Assembly: GCA_963575745.1 (NCBI GenBank)
Contig: CAUYUJ010000348.1
Span: forward strand, 75,001-139,000
Reading direction: 5' to 3'
Source: Prorocentrum cordatum
Lineage: Eukaryota > Sar > Dinophyceae > Prorocentrales > Prorocentraceae
DNA: 64,000 nt
Part shown: positions 63,640 through 64,000 of the stretch, piece after piece
Numbering within the stretch: position 1 is the stretch's first letter
Layout: every line of letters begins with the position of its first letter
Made by a program: the position numbers and the translations under genes
Notes under the pieces: generated by a model
The model's database searches: none
What the model was told of the DNA's origin: nothing
Seen by the model: only the letters and a program-made list of their open reading frames with translations

Positions 63640-63945
63640 TCCCTCAAGACCCGCTTGCTCCACGGCGAAACCTCGAGGCGGCGTCGCGGCGGGTCGCGCG
63701 CCAGAGGTCGCGGCGCTCGTCGGCCGCCGCCAGCCACGCCTGGAAATACCTCTCGGCCGCCGCAGCGGACAGCTGTGGCGCCGCCGCCCGCGCAGCACGC
63801 GCCCGCGGCGGCGCCGCCAGCGAGCCGGCGGCGGGCACCAGCGGCGGCGGCCCCGGCGAGGAGTCGCGCCGCTCGCCCTGGCGCTGCAGCCTGGCCCGCA
63901 GGGCGCGAGGGGTCGAGGGGGCGCCCTCGTCCTCGGGCGTGCAGT
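63640..63945 (-). CDS. putative Sfi1-like helical exon, window edge
   Basis: The minus strand after CCCGAG reads APSTPRALRARLQRQGERR, a Pro/Ala-rich linker, then AAAAERYFQAWLAAADERRD and LWRATRRDAASRF. The F-x-x-W helix matches the style of 62432-63157 and 60948-61072, and it lies directly upstream on the same strand. A frame stop occurs just before 63640. Could be the preceding exon of the 62.4-63.2 kb gene. Confidence 0.4.
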
Positions 63946-64000
63946 ATTGGGGAGGCGAGGAATGGGGTGGTGGAAAGGTGCACCGTTGGGGCCCTCAGGA

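Noticed and set aside
1-64000. CRISPR arrays, bacterial operons, rRNA and tRNA genes
   Set aside because: No equal-length spacers between short palindromic repeats, no ribosome-binding-site-led operons, and no recognisable rRNA or tRNA sequence; all repeats here are tandem satellites or dispersed elements.

Overview
The window looks like nuclear DNA of a dinoflagellate. The strongest evidence is the 22-nt dinoflagellate spliced-leader sequence (DinoSL, CCGTAGCC...GGCTCAAG), found three times on the minus strand at 10503-10524, 13039-13060 and 15665-15686, each upstream of the same gene. The GC-rich, gene-poor, repeat-laden composition and the retroelement families fit this. The high GC recalls Prorocentrum-like genomes rather than Symbiodiniaceae, but the species cannot be fixed from the sequence. 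No bacterial or organellar gene, rRNA, tRNA or CRISPR array was recognised.

Layout. 1-6.6 kb: microsatellites, degenerate minisatellites and two possible minus-strand exons (5.7-6.4 kb). 6.6-8.9 kb: one copy of a composite repeat (family P) followed by a 1.1-kb element with inverted ends (TIR-1). 10.1-15.9 kb: a tandem array of about 2.5-2.6-kb units, two complete and a third truncated. Each unit carries a spliced-leader relic and a retrogene for a secreted beta/gamma-crystallin-like, Pro-Thr-Pro-Tyr linker, VWD-like protein; all copies are frame-disrupted. 15.9-16.7 kb: a second TIR-1 copy. 17.5-30.9 kb: head-to-tail family P units. Inserted in one of them (22156-28420, minus strand) is a complete-length but mutated tyrosine-recombinase retrotransposon. 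It has split direct repeats in the order A1 - genes - B1 - A2 - B2, and encodes a small membrane-segment protein, a Gag-like protein, reverse transcriptase, RNase H, tyrosine recombinase and a C5-cytosine-methyltransferase-like domain. 31-46 kb: minisatellites, trinucleotide runs, a third TIR-1 copy and several families of 100-220-bp elements with inverted ends. 46.8-49.7 kb: an internally deleted LINE (ORF1-like zinc-finger protein joined to an RNase H remnant). 49.8-64 kb: satellites, more small inverted-repeat elements and scattered minus-strand coding-like segments.

How the parts relate. The retrotransposon genes form one functional set: RT and RNase H make the cDNA, the split repeats allow a circular intermediate, and the recombinase would insert it without target duplication. 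Aligning the insertion flanks with uninterrupted family P units gives a seamless empty site, which fits that mechanism. The crystallin/VWD genes appear to be spliced-mRNA retrocopies that were then amplified in tandem. Across about 32-64 kb, several short minus-strand segments encode alpha-helical coiled-coil or Sfi1-like (F-x-x-W) sequence, some with plausible acceptor AGs. They may be exons of one or more long genes whose introns have filled with repeats; this is inference.
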